Shown: piece after piece, positions 1 to 5,159 of the stretch
How positions within the stretch are numbered: position 1 is the first letter of the stretch
Layout: every line of letters begins with the position of its first letter
From: Cellvibrionales bacterium
GTDB lineage: Bacteria > Pseudomonadota > Gammaproteobacteria > Pseudomonadales > UBA7434
Assembly (NCBI GenBank): GCA_003492055.1
Contig: DMZE01000089.1
Span: 1 to 5,159, forward strand
DNA length: 5,159 nucleotides
Direction of reading: 5' to 3'
Made by a program: the position numbers and the translations under genes
Notes under the pieces: model-generated
Database searches by the model: none
Told to the model about the DNA's origin: nothing
Seen by the model: only the letters and a program-made list of their open reading frames with translations

Positions 1-11
1 AAAAAAAACTC

Positions 12-44
12 AAAAAAATACCCGTATCAAAAAACACAGGTATT
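12..44 (-). terminator. Probable Rho-independent terminator of the leftward 69-aa gene
   Basis: Read on the minus strand, the arm AATACC (44-39) can pair with GGTATT (22-17) across a 16-base loop. The second arm runs straight into a further T run (16-12), and after GAG there is another T run at 8-1. The hairpin lies about 35 bases past the stop codon of the leftward gene, in the right orientation. The stem is short and AT-containing and the loop is large, so this is a moderate rather than a strong terminator call. Confidence 0.45.
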
Positions 45-78
45 CATCGAAAAACCATTAACCAACCACTAAACCGAT

Positions 79-288
79 CTACAAATCCATCTTCGCAATT
101 GACAACTCACCCTCAGCAACACTTAAAACACCCGCCAAATAAGTCTTCAACTCAGCTTCAGAACTAAAATGCATCGCCTGATCAAACTGACCCTTATACA
201 TATTGCCAGCCTCATCCTTAACTCTCGCTAGTTGGAATTTATCGCCCAACACGCCTCTGCCTCTAATTGGATAATATTCAAGATTCAT
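79..288 (-). CDS. Small hypothetical protein, 69 aa, family not recognised
   Basis: I do not recognise this protein and assign no function. It has no signal peptide, membrane segment, cysteine or metal-binding motif, so a soluble cytoplasmic protein is likely. The first half (residues about 1-40, beginning MNLEYYPIRGRG) alternates polar and apolar residues and looks strand-rich. Residues about 42-60 (SSEAELKTYLAGVLSVAEG) look like one amphipathic helix. Three features argue that it is a real gene. AGAGG (303-299) sits 10 bases before the ATG. A -35/-10-like pair lies upstream at 337-309. A terminator-like hairpin follows the TAG stop. It is transcribed away from the GlpD-like gene across a 300-base gap, and no partner gene lies in the window on its left. 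A chance ORF of this length in AT-rich DNA cannot be fully excluded, but the combined signals make that less likely. Confidence 0.6.
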   Translation of the reverse strand: MNLEYYPIRGRGVLGDKFQLARVKDEAGNMYKGQFDQAMHFSSEAELKTYLAGVLSVAEGELSIAKMDL

Positions 289-298
289 CTACAAACAA

Positions 299-337
299 CC
301 TCTAACTTTTTAAAACAGCTCATATACAAGGATTCAA
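299..337 (-). promoter_or_regulatory. Candidate promoter and Shine-Dalgarno of the leftward 69-aa gene
   Basis: On the minus strand TTGAAT (337-332) and TTTAAA (314-309) match the sigma-70 -35 and -10 consensus at 4 of 6 bases each and are separated by exactly 17 bases. The predicted transcription start is near 302, which would place the Shine-Dalgarno AGAGG (303-299) at the extreme 5' end of the message. The real start may therefore lie slightly upstream, for instance from the TATATG at 326-321. The AGAGG site is the more secure part of this entry. Confidence 0.35.
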
Positions 338-352
338 CCAAACGAATGATGC

Positions 353-371
353 CCTGTTGACGCCTAACAGG
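353..371. repeat. Short inverted repeat, possible operator
   Basis: CCTGTT (353-358) and AACAGG (366-371) are perfect inverted copies around the 7-base spacer GACGCCT. No T run follows on either strand, so it does not look like a terminator. It lies in the divergent region, about 15 bases upstream of the candidate leftward -35 box. That is a reasonable place for a regulator site, but one 6-bp palindrome can occur by chance. Confidence 0.3.
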
Positions 372-588
372 CAAGCAACAAAACCCTAAACAAAACCCGA
401 TAAGTACGGTCAAATATACCTACAAAATATATTCAAGATAACCAGCAGATAGCAGGAACATATCAAAAATAGACACTACACTTAAAAATAAACATCGCAC
501 TTATAAAAGAGAAATAGCCAAAATGTCTATCAAAGAGGCCTAAATACGCCCAAGACGACAATAACAACCACTTATTGGAACTTATAAA

Positions 589-1860
589 ATGCCTGCAAAA
601 GGTGTATTAAATAATAAAGAACAACTCAAAGCACACTACGATGCTGTCATTATTGGCGGTGGCATCCAGGGTGCTGGCTGCGCTCAAGCCCTTGTGGCAC
701 GCGGCTTCTCAGCATTATTAATCGAAAAATCCAATGTCGGCACGGCTACCTCTTCTCGCTCAAGCAAGTTGATTCATGGCGGTTTGCGCTATTTAGAAAC
801 CTATCAATTCTCTCTGGTTAAAAAGTCCATCGCCGAACGCTCAACCTTGCAAAATATAGCCCCATCGTTAGTCGAAAGCCGAAAATTCTATTTGCCTGTG
901 TACAAAAAACAGCGCTTAAAACGCTGGCAGCTGGCTATCGGTTTATTTTTATACAGCGCTTTAGGCGGCTTTAAAGCAGAAGCCCGCTTTACCCGAGTCC
1001 CCAAAGCCGAGTGGGATAAGCTCGGCTGTATTCAAGAGCAAGGCATAAAACAACAAGGCTTGGTTGATGTCTTTCAATATTGGGACGGCCAAACCGATGA
1101 CTTTCTTTTAACCCAAGCCGTTATTCGCTCAGCTGTCTCAATGGGTTGCGACGTTATGGAAGAAACCGCCTTTGAAAAGGCAAGCATGAATAGCGATCAA
1201 CAGGTCTGTGTCAGCGCTATTCACCAAGAGCAAAGCTTTGACGTTAGCTGTAAGGTCATCATTAATGCCGCCGGCCCATGGATTGATCGCATTCAAGCCG
1301 CTATTGATTTTGCACCGCAAGGCCCCACAGTCGATTTAGTCCAAGGCAGCCATATTGAGTTCGATGCACCGCTTGGCGAAGGCATTTTTTATGTAGAATC
1401 GCCCGATGATCAACGCGCAGTCTTTATTATGCCTTGGCACGGTGGCGTATTAGTGGGTACCACAGAGAAAAAATTCCAAGGCGACCCTGCTAACTGCGAA
1501 CCCGGCGATGATGAAATTGAATATCTTAAAAAGACTCTTTTTCATTATTTCCCTGATTATAAGGGCCAATACACTAAAGCCTGGGCAGGCTTAAGAGTGC
1601 TTCCTAGCAACGAACCGACGGGCGAGCAATCGGCTGTACAAAATTTAACTAGACCCTTTTCTAGGCAGGCAAGGGATACCATTCTATTTGAAAGCGACCC
1701 TAAACAACCTAGAGCTATTGGTCTCTATGGCGGCAAACTCACGGCCTATCGCGTGACTGCCAAATTGGTTGCCGATTTAGCCGAAAAAACCCTGGGGCCA
1801 GCAAAAATCAAAGCCAACACCGCCAACATTCCCCTACCATCAGCCAGTAAAGCTATGTAA
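589..1860 (+). CDS. GlpD-like FAD-dependent glycerol-3-phosphate dehydrogenase/oxidase, short form without C-terminal domain
   Basis: Probable flavoprotein of the aerobic glycerol-3-phosphate dehydrogenase family, which oxidises sn-glycerol 3-phosphate to dihydroxyacetone phosphate and passes electrons to quinone at the inner membrane face. The FAD-binding fold is seen as GGGIQGAG (residues 23-30) with acidic E46 at the end of the second strand. The family signature TSSRSSKLIHGGLRYLE spans 54-70, NAAGPWID 226-233 and GSHI 253-256. By my alignment the E. coli active-site residues H50, R54, Y55, R317, R332 and K354 correspond to H63, R67, Y68, R336, R362 and K383, all conserved. E. coli GlpD has about 500 residues; this protein has 423 and ends about 35 residues after GGKLTAYR (381-388), so the C-terminal helical (DAO_C) domain is absent. 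The start is supported by GGAA at 577-580, 8 bases before the ATG. Substrate is inferred; the missing domain leaves room for a different polyol phosphate or other role. I withhold the symbol glpD for that reason. Confidence 0.82.
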   Translation: MPAKGVLNNKEQLKAHYDAVIIGGGIQGAGCAQALVARGFSALLIEKSNVGTATSSRSSKLIHGGLRYLETYQFSLVKKSIAERSTLQNIAPSLVESRKFYLPVYKKQRLKRWQLAIGLFLYSALGGFKAEARFTRVPKAEWDKLGCIQEQGIKQQGLVDVFQYWDGQTDDFLLTQAVIRSAVSMGCDVMEETAFEKASMNSDQQVCVSAIHQEQSFDVSCKVIINAAGPWIDRIQAAIDFAPQGPTVDLVQGSHIEFDAPLGEGIFYVESPDDQRAVFIMPWHGGVLVGTTEKKFQGDPANCEPGDDEIEYLKKTLFHYFPDYKGQYTKAWAGLRVLPSNEPTGEQSAVQNLTRPFSRQARDTILFESDPKQPRAIGLYGGKLTAYRVTAKLVADLAEKTLGPAKIKANTANIPLPSASKAM

Positions 1861-1863
1861 CAA

Positions 1864-1885
1864 AGACCGCTACAGGGCGGTTTAA
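1864..1885 (+). terminator. Weak terminator hairpin after the GlpD-like gene
   Basis: AAGACCGC (1863-1870) pairs over 7 positions with GCGGTTT (1877-1883), including one G-T pair, around the loop TACAGG. The stem begins a few bases after the TAA at 1858-1860. The 3' side has only TTTAAT, so the U tract is poor and termination may be incomplete. Position between a stop codon and a new promoter fits a gene-end signal. Confidence 0.5.
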
Positions 1886-1899
1886 TCACAACACAAAAA

Positions 1900-1908
1900 T
1901 GGTATATT
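1900..1908 (+). promoter_or_regulatory. Candidate extended -10 promoter of metG
   Basis: TGGTATATT (1900-1908) fits the extended -10 form TGnTATAAT with one mismatch. Extended -10 promoters need little from a -35 box, and only a poor one (GTTTAA, 1880-1885) is present 17 bases upstream. Transcription would begin near 1914-1916. That leaves a leader of about 45 bases to the ATG at 1959, but fewer than 10 bases to the ATG at 1923. Confidence 0.45.
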
Positions 1909-1924
1909 AATCGATTATATTAAT
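1903..1924 (+). repeat. Two 9-bp direct repeats in the metG promoter/start region
   Basis: TATATTAAT occurs at 1903-1911 and again at 1916-1924, separated by CGAT, giving a 13-base period. The first copy contains the proposed -10 box. The second overlaps the first possible metG start codon at 1923-1925 and offers another -10-like hexamer (1916-1921). A chance origin in AT-rich DNA is possible; a duplication that produced the upstream ATG is another reading. Confidence 0.5.
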
Positions 1925-1958
1925 GACCTTATTTTCGTCTGTGATTGGCCCAAAAAAC

Positions 1959-4031
1959 ATGACTGCACACGCTAAACTAGAATCTAAAAAACGCCGTATC
2001 TTAGTGACTAGCGCTCTTCCTTATGCCAATGGTCCATTGCATTTGGGGCATATGCTAGAGCATATACAAACGGACATCTGGGTTCGCTATCAAAAAGCGC
2101 GTGGCCATGAATGTCACTATGTTTGTGCCGATGATACTCACGGCACCGCCATCATGCTTAAAGCCGAGCAACAAGGCGTTAGCTCAGAAGAGCTTATTGC
2201 CCAAGTGCATAGCGATCATAGCCGTGATTTTAATGATTTTTTAATTAGTCATGATAATTACTACAGCACGCACTCCGAAGAAAATAGAGACTACTCTGAA
2301 AAAATTTATACTGAGCTCTACGACAAAGGCTTTATTGCCGAGCGAGAAATCACTCAGGCTTTCGATCCTGAAAAACAATTATTCTTAGCCGATCGTTATA
2401 TCAAAGGCACCTGCCCTAAATGTAAGGCTACGGACCAATACGGTGATAACTGTGAAGTCTGTGGCGCCACCTATGCACCGGTTGATCTTATCGATCCATT
2501 CTCAACTATCTCTGGTGCTAAACCAGTCGACAAACAATCGGTACATTACTTTTTTAAACTGCCTGAGTTCAAAGCCTTTTTAACGCAGTGGTTAGCTAAC
2601 GAAAACCTTCAGGCATCCGTTGCCAACAAATTAGGTGAGTGGTTAGAAGCCGGTTTGCAAGAGTGGGACATTAGCCGCGATGCGCCCTACTTTGGTTTTG
2701 AAATACCCAATGCACCCGGTAAGTTTTTCTATGTATGGCTAGATGCGCCTATTGGCTATATGGCTAGCTTTAAAAACTACTGCGATACTGCCAATTTAAA
2801 CTTCGATGATTTTTGGGATAGTGCACAAGCCGAAAAACAAGGCACTGAGCTCTACCACTTTATTGGCAAAGATATTATTAACTTCCATGGTTTGTTTTGG
2901 CCCGCCATGTTGCATGCTTGCGATTTAAGATTACCTAATGCTATTTATGCCCATGGCTTTGTCATGATTAATGGCGAGAAAATGTCGAAATCTCGCGGCA
3001 CCTTTATTATGGCGCGCACTTACCTCGAACATTTTGAGCCAGAATACTTACGTTACTTCTTTGCCTCAAAACTCGGTAACGGCATAGATGATATAGACCT
3101 TAATCTTGAAGACTTCGTGCAAAAAGTGAATTCAGACTTGGTCGGCAAGTTAGTCAACATCGCTAGCCGCTGCGCGGGCTTTATTACTAAACGCTTTGAT
3201 AATACCTTGGCTGCAGAATTACCGAACCCCGCTTTGCAACAAGACCTAATTGCCGAAAGTGTCGATATTGGCAATGCCTATGAAAATAGAGAGTTTGCTA
3301 AAGCCACGCGTTTAATTATGGCGCTAGCCGATCGCATTAATCAATATATTGATGAACAAGAACCTTGGGTAGTAGCAAAACAAGAAGGTCGTGAGGCCGA
3401 GCTACAAGGCATTTGCACACAAGGTATTTGCGCGTTTGCCACCTTAATCACTTATCTTAAACCGATACTGCCAGCACTTGCGGTTAAAGCCGAAACCTTT
3501 TTAAACGCCAATCTTGATTGGACGCATTTAGAAGAATCACTATGCGGCAAGAAAATTAATAAGTTTAAACCGCTGCTTAGTAGAATAGAAAATGCTGGCG
3601 TAGAGAAAATGCTCGATGCAGGCAAACCAAAAGAAGCCAGCAAGCCAGCCAAGAAAAAGAAAAAATCGGCGCCTAAAAAAGACAGCGACGATAAAACGAT
3701 TGCACCAGAAATAGAATTTAATGACTTTGCTAAAGTCGATTTACGCATTGCCTTAATTGCCAAAGCCGAGCACGTAGACGGTGCAGATAAATTACTCAAG
3801 CTCACATTAAATTTAGGTGATGAACAGCGTACCGTATTTTCGGGTATCAAAGATGCCTACAGCCCAGAAGATTTAGAAGGCAAGCTCACCATTATGGTAG
3901 CCAACCTTCAACCACGTAAAATGCGCTTTGGCATGTCAGAAGGCATGGTATTAGCAGCAGGGCCTGGCGGAAAAGAAATTTACTTATTAGAGCCTCATGC
4001 AGGTGCAATACCCGGCATGCGTGTTAAATAA
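1959..4031 (+). CDS. metG: Methionyl-tRNA synthetase (type with C-terminal tRNA-binding domain)
   Basis: Charges tRNA-Met with methionine using ATP in the cytoplasm; needed for initiation and elongation. Numbering from the 1959 start (690 aa; E. coli 677): class I HIGH-type motif HLGH at 28-31; a zinc site C152/C155/C165/C168 (CxxC-x9-CxxC) in the connective domain; KMSKS at 341-345; N400, R404 and W470 at the places of the E. coli anticodon-recognition residues N391, R395 and W461. A Lys/Ala-rich linker (about 554-580, with five lysines at 565-569) leads to a C-terminal Trbp111/EMAPII-like tRNA-binding and dimerisation domain (about 585-690). ATG 1923 would add 12 residues ([12 protein letters not shown]) not present in E. 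coli. I prefer 1959 because [21 protein letters not shown] lines up with E. coli MTQVAKKILVTCALP and a promoter-like -10 lies just before 1923. Neither ATG has a clear Shine-Dalgarno. Identity is essentially certain; the start is not. Confidence 0.97.
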   Translation: MTAHAKLESKKRRILVTSALPYANGPLHLGHMLEHIQTDIWVRYQKARGHECHYVCADDTHGTAIMLKAEQQGVSSEELIAQVHSDHSRDFNDFLISHDNYYSTHSEENRDYSEKIYTELYDKGFIAEREITQAFDPEKQLFLADRYIKGTCPKCKATDQYGDNCEVCGATYAPVDLIDPFSTISGAKPVDKQSVHYFFKLPEFKAFLTQWLANENLQASVANKLGEWLEAGLQEWDISRDAPYFGFEIPNAPGKFFYVWLDAPIGYMASFKNYCDTANLNFDDFWDSAQAEKQGTELYHFIGKDIINFHGLFWPAMLHACDLRLPNAIYAHGFVMINGEKMSKSRGTFIMARTYLEHFEPEYLRYFFASKLGNGIDDIDLNLEDFVQKVNSDLVGKLVNIASRCAGFITKRFDNTLAAELPNPALQQDLIAESVDIGNAYENREFAKATRLIMALADRINQYIDEQEPWVVAKQEGREAELQGICTQGICAFATLITYLKPILPALAVKAETFLNANLDWTHLEESLCGKKINKFKPLLSRIENAGVEKMLDAGKPKEASKPAKKKKKSAPKKDSDDKTIAPEIEFNDFAKVDLRIALIAKAEHVDGADKLLKLTLNLGDEQRTVFSGIKDAYSPEDLEGKLTIMVANLQPRKMRFGMSEGMVLAAGPGGKEIYLLEPHAGAIPGMRVK

Positions 4032-4051
4032 ACGCTGATAGTCACATATTA

Positions 4052-4083
4052 AACGTAAACACAGATTCAGAAATCCATACGTT
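4052..4083. repeat. Inverted repeat in the metG-rsxA gap
   Basis: AACGTA (4052-4057) and TACGTT (4078-4083) are perfect inverted copies 20 bases apart; beyond an A/A mismatch two further T-A pairs are possible. There is no downstream T run, so this is not an intrinsic terminator for metG. It lies immediately before the rsxA ribosome-binding region and could be a leader hairpin or a protein-binding site, or chance. The rest of the 71-base gap shows no strong promoter; CATATT at 4045-4050 is a weak -10 candidate. Confidence 0.3.
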
Positions 4084-4102
4084 AAAGAAATAGGTAAACA
4101 GC

Positions 4103-4681
4103 ATGTTAAGTGAATTCGCCGTTTTATTAATTGGCGCAATCTTAATTAACAACTTTGTATTGGTACAGTTCTTAGGGCTGTGTCCGTTTATGGGCGTTTC
4201 TAACAAATTAGAAACGGCTATGGGCATGTCGGCCGCCACCACTTTTGTTCTAACGCTCGCTTCTATTTGCAGCTACCTAACCTACACCTATTTACTGATA
4301 CCTTTAGGCCTAACGTATTTAAAAACCATTTCATTTATTTTAGTCATCGCCGTGGTTGTGCAGTTCACCGAAATGGTTGTCCATAAAACCAGCCCCTTAC
4401 TCTATAAAGTACTGGGTATCTTCTTGCCCCTTATTACTACTAACTGCGCCGTTTTAGGTGTTGCCTTATTGAATATCAATAAACAACATTCTTTTATTGA
4501 ATCAGCCTTATATGGCTTTGGTGCCGCAGCCGGTTTTTCATTAGTGTTAATTCTCTTTTCTGCCATGCGAGAGAGACTCGCCGTTGCCGATATACCCGCA
4601 CCCTTTCAAGGTTCCGCCATCGGCATGGTTACCGCAGGCTTAATGTCACTCGCATTTATGGGGTTTGCTGGTCTTGTTTAA
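4103..4681 (+). CDS. rsxA: Rnf/Rsx electron-transport complex subunit A, integral membrane protein
   Basis: Membrane subunit of the Rnf (Rsx) complex of the inner membrane, which couples electron transfer between NADH and low-potential acceptors to ion movement; in E. coli the Rsx complex keeps the SoxR sensor reduced. Length is 192 aa against 193 in E. coli, and most of the protein aligns without gaps to my memory of RsxA, including [16 protein letters not shown] (16-31), [15 protein letters not shown] (84-98), [18 protein letters not shown] (107-124) and the end [14 protein letters not shown]. Six hydrophobic segments are seen near 5-25, 40-60, 64-90, 102-123, 131-153 and 170-191. C27 (GLCPF) and C115 (TNCAVLG) are the conserved cysteines that, in the related NqrD/NqrE and RnfA/RnfE pairs, hold an intramembrane iron-sulfur cluster. 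The start is supported by AGGT (4092-4095) about 7 bases upstream. Synonym rnfA. rsxB follows after 19 bases, so the two are clearly one operon. Confidence 0.96.
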   Translation: MLSEFAVLLIGAILINNFVLVQFLGLCPFMGVSNKLETAMGMSAATTFVLTLASICSYLTYTYLLIPLGLTYLKTISFILVIAVVVQFTEMVVHKTSPLLYKVLGIFLPLITTNCAVLGVALLNINKQHSFIESALYGFGAAAGFSLVLILFSAMRERLAVADIPAPFQGSAIGMVTAGLMSLAFMGFAGLV

Positions 4682-4700
4682 TGAGACGAACTGAAAATTC

Positions 4701-5159
4701 ATGATAGAACTTATCTCCCAACATCCGTTTATCGCCGCATTGCTTGCCTTGCTAACGCTTGGACTAGTGTTTGGTGCAACCCTTGGTTTCGGTGCCGTTA
4801 AATTTGCGGTGGATGGCGATCCTATTGTTGATCAAATCAATGCAATCTTGCCGCAAACACAGTGTGGCCAATGTGGTTACCCTGGCTGTAAACCTTACGC
4901 CGAAGCCATTGCTAATGGCGATGCTATTAACAAGTGTCCGCCTGGTGGCGAAGCCGGTATTCATGAGCTCGCTAATTTACTCGATGTAGAGCCTGTCGCT
5001 TTAGATGATGAACATGGCGTCGAAGATATTAAAAAAGTCGCCTATATCCGCGAGGATGAATGCATCGGCTGCACTAAGTGTATTCAGGCCTGCCCCATTG
5101 ATGCCATTTTAGGTGCAGCAAAATTAATGCATACCGTTATTGTTAGCGAATGTACCGGT
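4701..5159 (+). CDS. rsxB: Rnf/Rsx electron-transport complex subunit B, ferredoxin-like (3' end beyond window)
   Basis: Only the first 153 codons are present; the frame is open at the right edge. RsxB/RnfB is the membrane-anchored iron-sulfur subunit that passes electrons within the Rnf complex. Residues about 10-35 form one N-terminal membrane anchor ([22 protein letters not shown]), with the rest facing the cytoplasm. A cluster motif C55-x2-C58-x4-C63-x15-C79 ([17 protein letters not shown]) marks the Fe-S domain typical of RnfB. A ferredoxin 4Fe-4S motif follows at C121, C124, C127 and C131 ([12 protein letters not shown]). C151 (ECTG) is the first cysteine of the second ferredoxin motif, whose remainder is off the window. 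The start ATGATAGAACTT gives the usual N-terminus. Only a weak GAGA (4683-4686) lies upstream, so translational coupling to rsxA, 19 bases away, is plausible. Synonym rnfB. rsxC, D, G and E are expected downstream. Confidence 0.95.
   Translation, partial: MIELISQHPFIAALLALLTLGLVFGATLGFGAVKFAVDGDPIVDQINAILPQTQCGQCGYPGCKPYAEAIANGDAINKCPPGGEAGIHELANLLDVEPVALDDEHGVEDIKKVAYIREDECIGCTKCIQACPIDAILGAAKLMHTVIVSECTG

Larger units (their letters stand above)
289..588. other. Divergent intergenic region, A-rich on the + strand
   Basis: These 300 bases separate the leftward 69-aa gene from the rightward GlpD-like gene. I find no convincing ORF, RNA gene or mobile-element end. The + strand is strongly A-skewed: in 421-480 I count 31 A, 11 T, 11 C and 7 G. 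It contains an inverted repeat (353-371), a candidate leftward promoter (309-337) and a 10-bp direct repeat ACTTATAAAA at 499-508 and 580-589; the second copy runs up to the start codon of the GlpD-like gene. The Shine-Dalgarno for that gene is GGAA at 577-580. TATATT (428-433) and TATAAA (502-507) resemble -10 boxes, but neither has a good -35 partner, so I do not call a rightward promoter. Confidence 0.6.

Noticed and set aside
523..543. Six-codon open frame (MSIKEA, then TAA) upstream of the GlpD-like gene, as a possible leader peptide
   Set aside because: It is very short, has only a poor purine stretch before it, contains no run of regulatory codons and no attenuator-like hairpin follows.
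1138..1320. 60-aa minus-strand open frame inside the GlpD-like gene
   Set aside because: Antisense shadow of a clearly coding region with no supporting signals.
1861..1958. Riboswitch or T-box leader controlling metG
   Set aside because: The space between the GlpD-like stop and the metG start is too short for a SAM riboswitch or T-box, and no such conserved elements are seen.
3053..3274. 73-aa minus-strand open frame inside metG
   Set aside because: Antisense to the conserved anticodon-binding region of MetG; no ribosome-binding site or family resemblance.
3452..3850. 132-aa open frame on the minus strand inside metG
   Set aside because: It lies wholly antisense to a well-conserved part of MetG, including the lysine-rich linker, which reads as a phenylalanine run on the other strand; it is a by-product of metG codon use.
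4042..4242. 66-aa minus-strand open frame across the metG-rsxA gap
   Set aside because: Mostly antisense to the highly conserved N-terminus of RsxA; no Shine-Dalgarno or recognisable product.
4764..4989. Overlapping open frames on both strands (4764-4964 minus, 4771-4989 plus)
   Set aside because: The RsxB frame starting at 4701 covers this stretch with clear Fe-S cysteine motifs; the others are out-of-frame shadows.
1..5159. Mobile element, CRISPR array, tRNA gene or defence system
   Set aside because: No transposase or integrase, terminal inverted repeats, spaced repeats or tRNA-like cloverleaf are visible; the genes are core metabolism, translation and respiration.

Overview
The window is part of a bacterial chromosome, most likely from a gammaproteobacterium of moderate to low GC content. 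MetG and RsxA/RnfA can be followed almost residue by residue against my memory of the Escherichia coli proteins. The order metG - rsxA - rsxB is one I associate with gammaproteobacteria. I cannot name the genus from the sequence alone.

Layout. Positions 1-78 are A-rich noncoding DNA with a probable terminator for the leftward gene. A small unrecognised gene (69 aa) runs leftward at 288-79. A 300-base divergent intergenic region (289-588) follows; it is very A-rich on the + strand and holds a 6-bp inverted repeat. A rightward FAD-dependent oxidoreductase of the glycerol-3-phosphate dehydrogenase (GlpD) type occupies 589-1860. It keeps the recognisable active-site residues but stops where the usual C-terminal helical domain would begin. 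A 62-base gap holds a weak terminator hairpin and an extended -10 promoter. Methionyl-tRNA synthetase (metG) follows, with a preferred start at 1959 and an alternative at 1923, ending at 4031. After 71 bases come rsxA/rnfA (4103-4681) and, 19 bases later, rsxB/rnfB (from 4701), which is cut by the window end.

How the genes relate. RsxA and RsxB are the first two subunits of the membrane-bound Rnf/Rsx electron-transfer complex; the remaining subunits (C, D, G, E) are expected just beyond the right edge. metG is a housekeeping gene next to that operon, and no terminator is visible between them, so read-through is possible. The GlpD-like enzyme probably passes electrons from a polyol phosphate to the quinone pool, but it appears to be a separate transcription unit.

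No new multi-gene system is visible. The points most worth a second look are the domain-lacking GlpD homologue, the orphan 69-aa gene with its own expression signals, and the uncertain metG start inside a short direct repeat.
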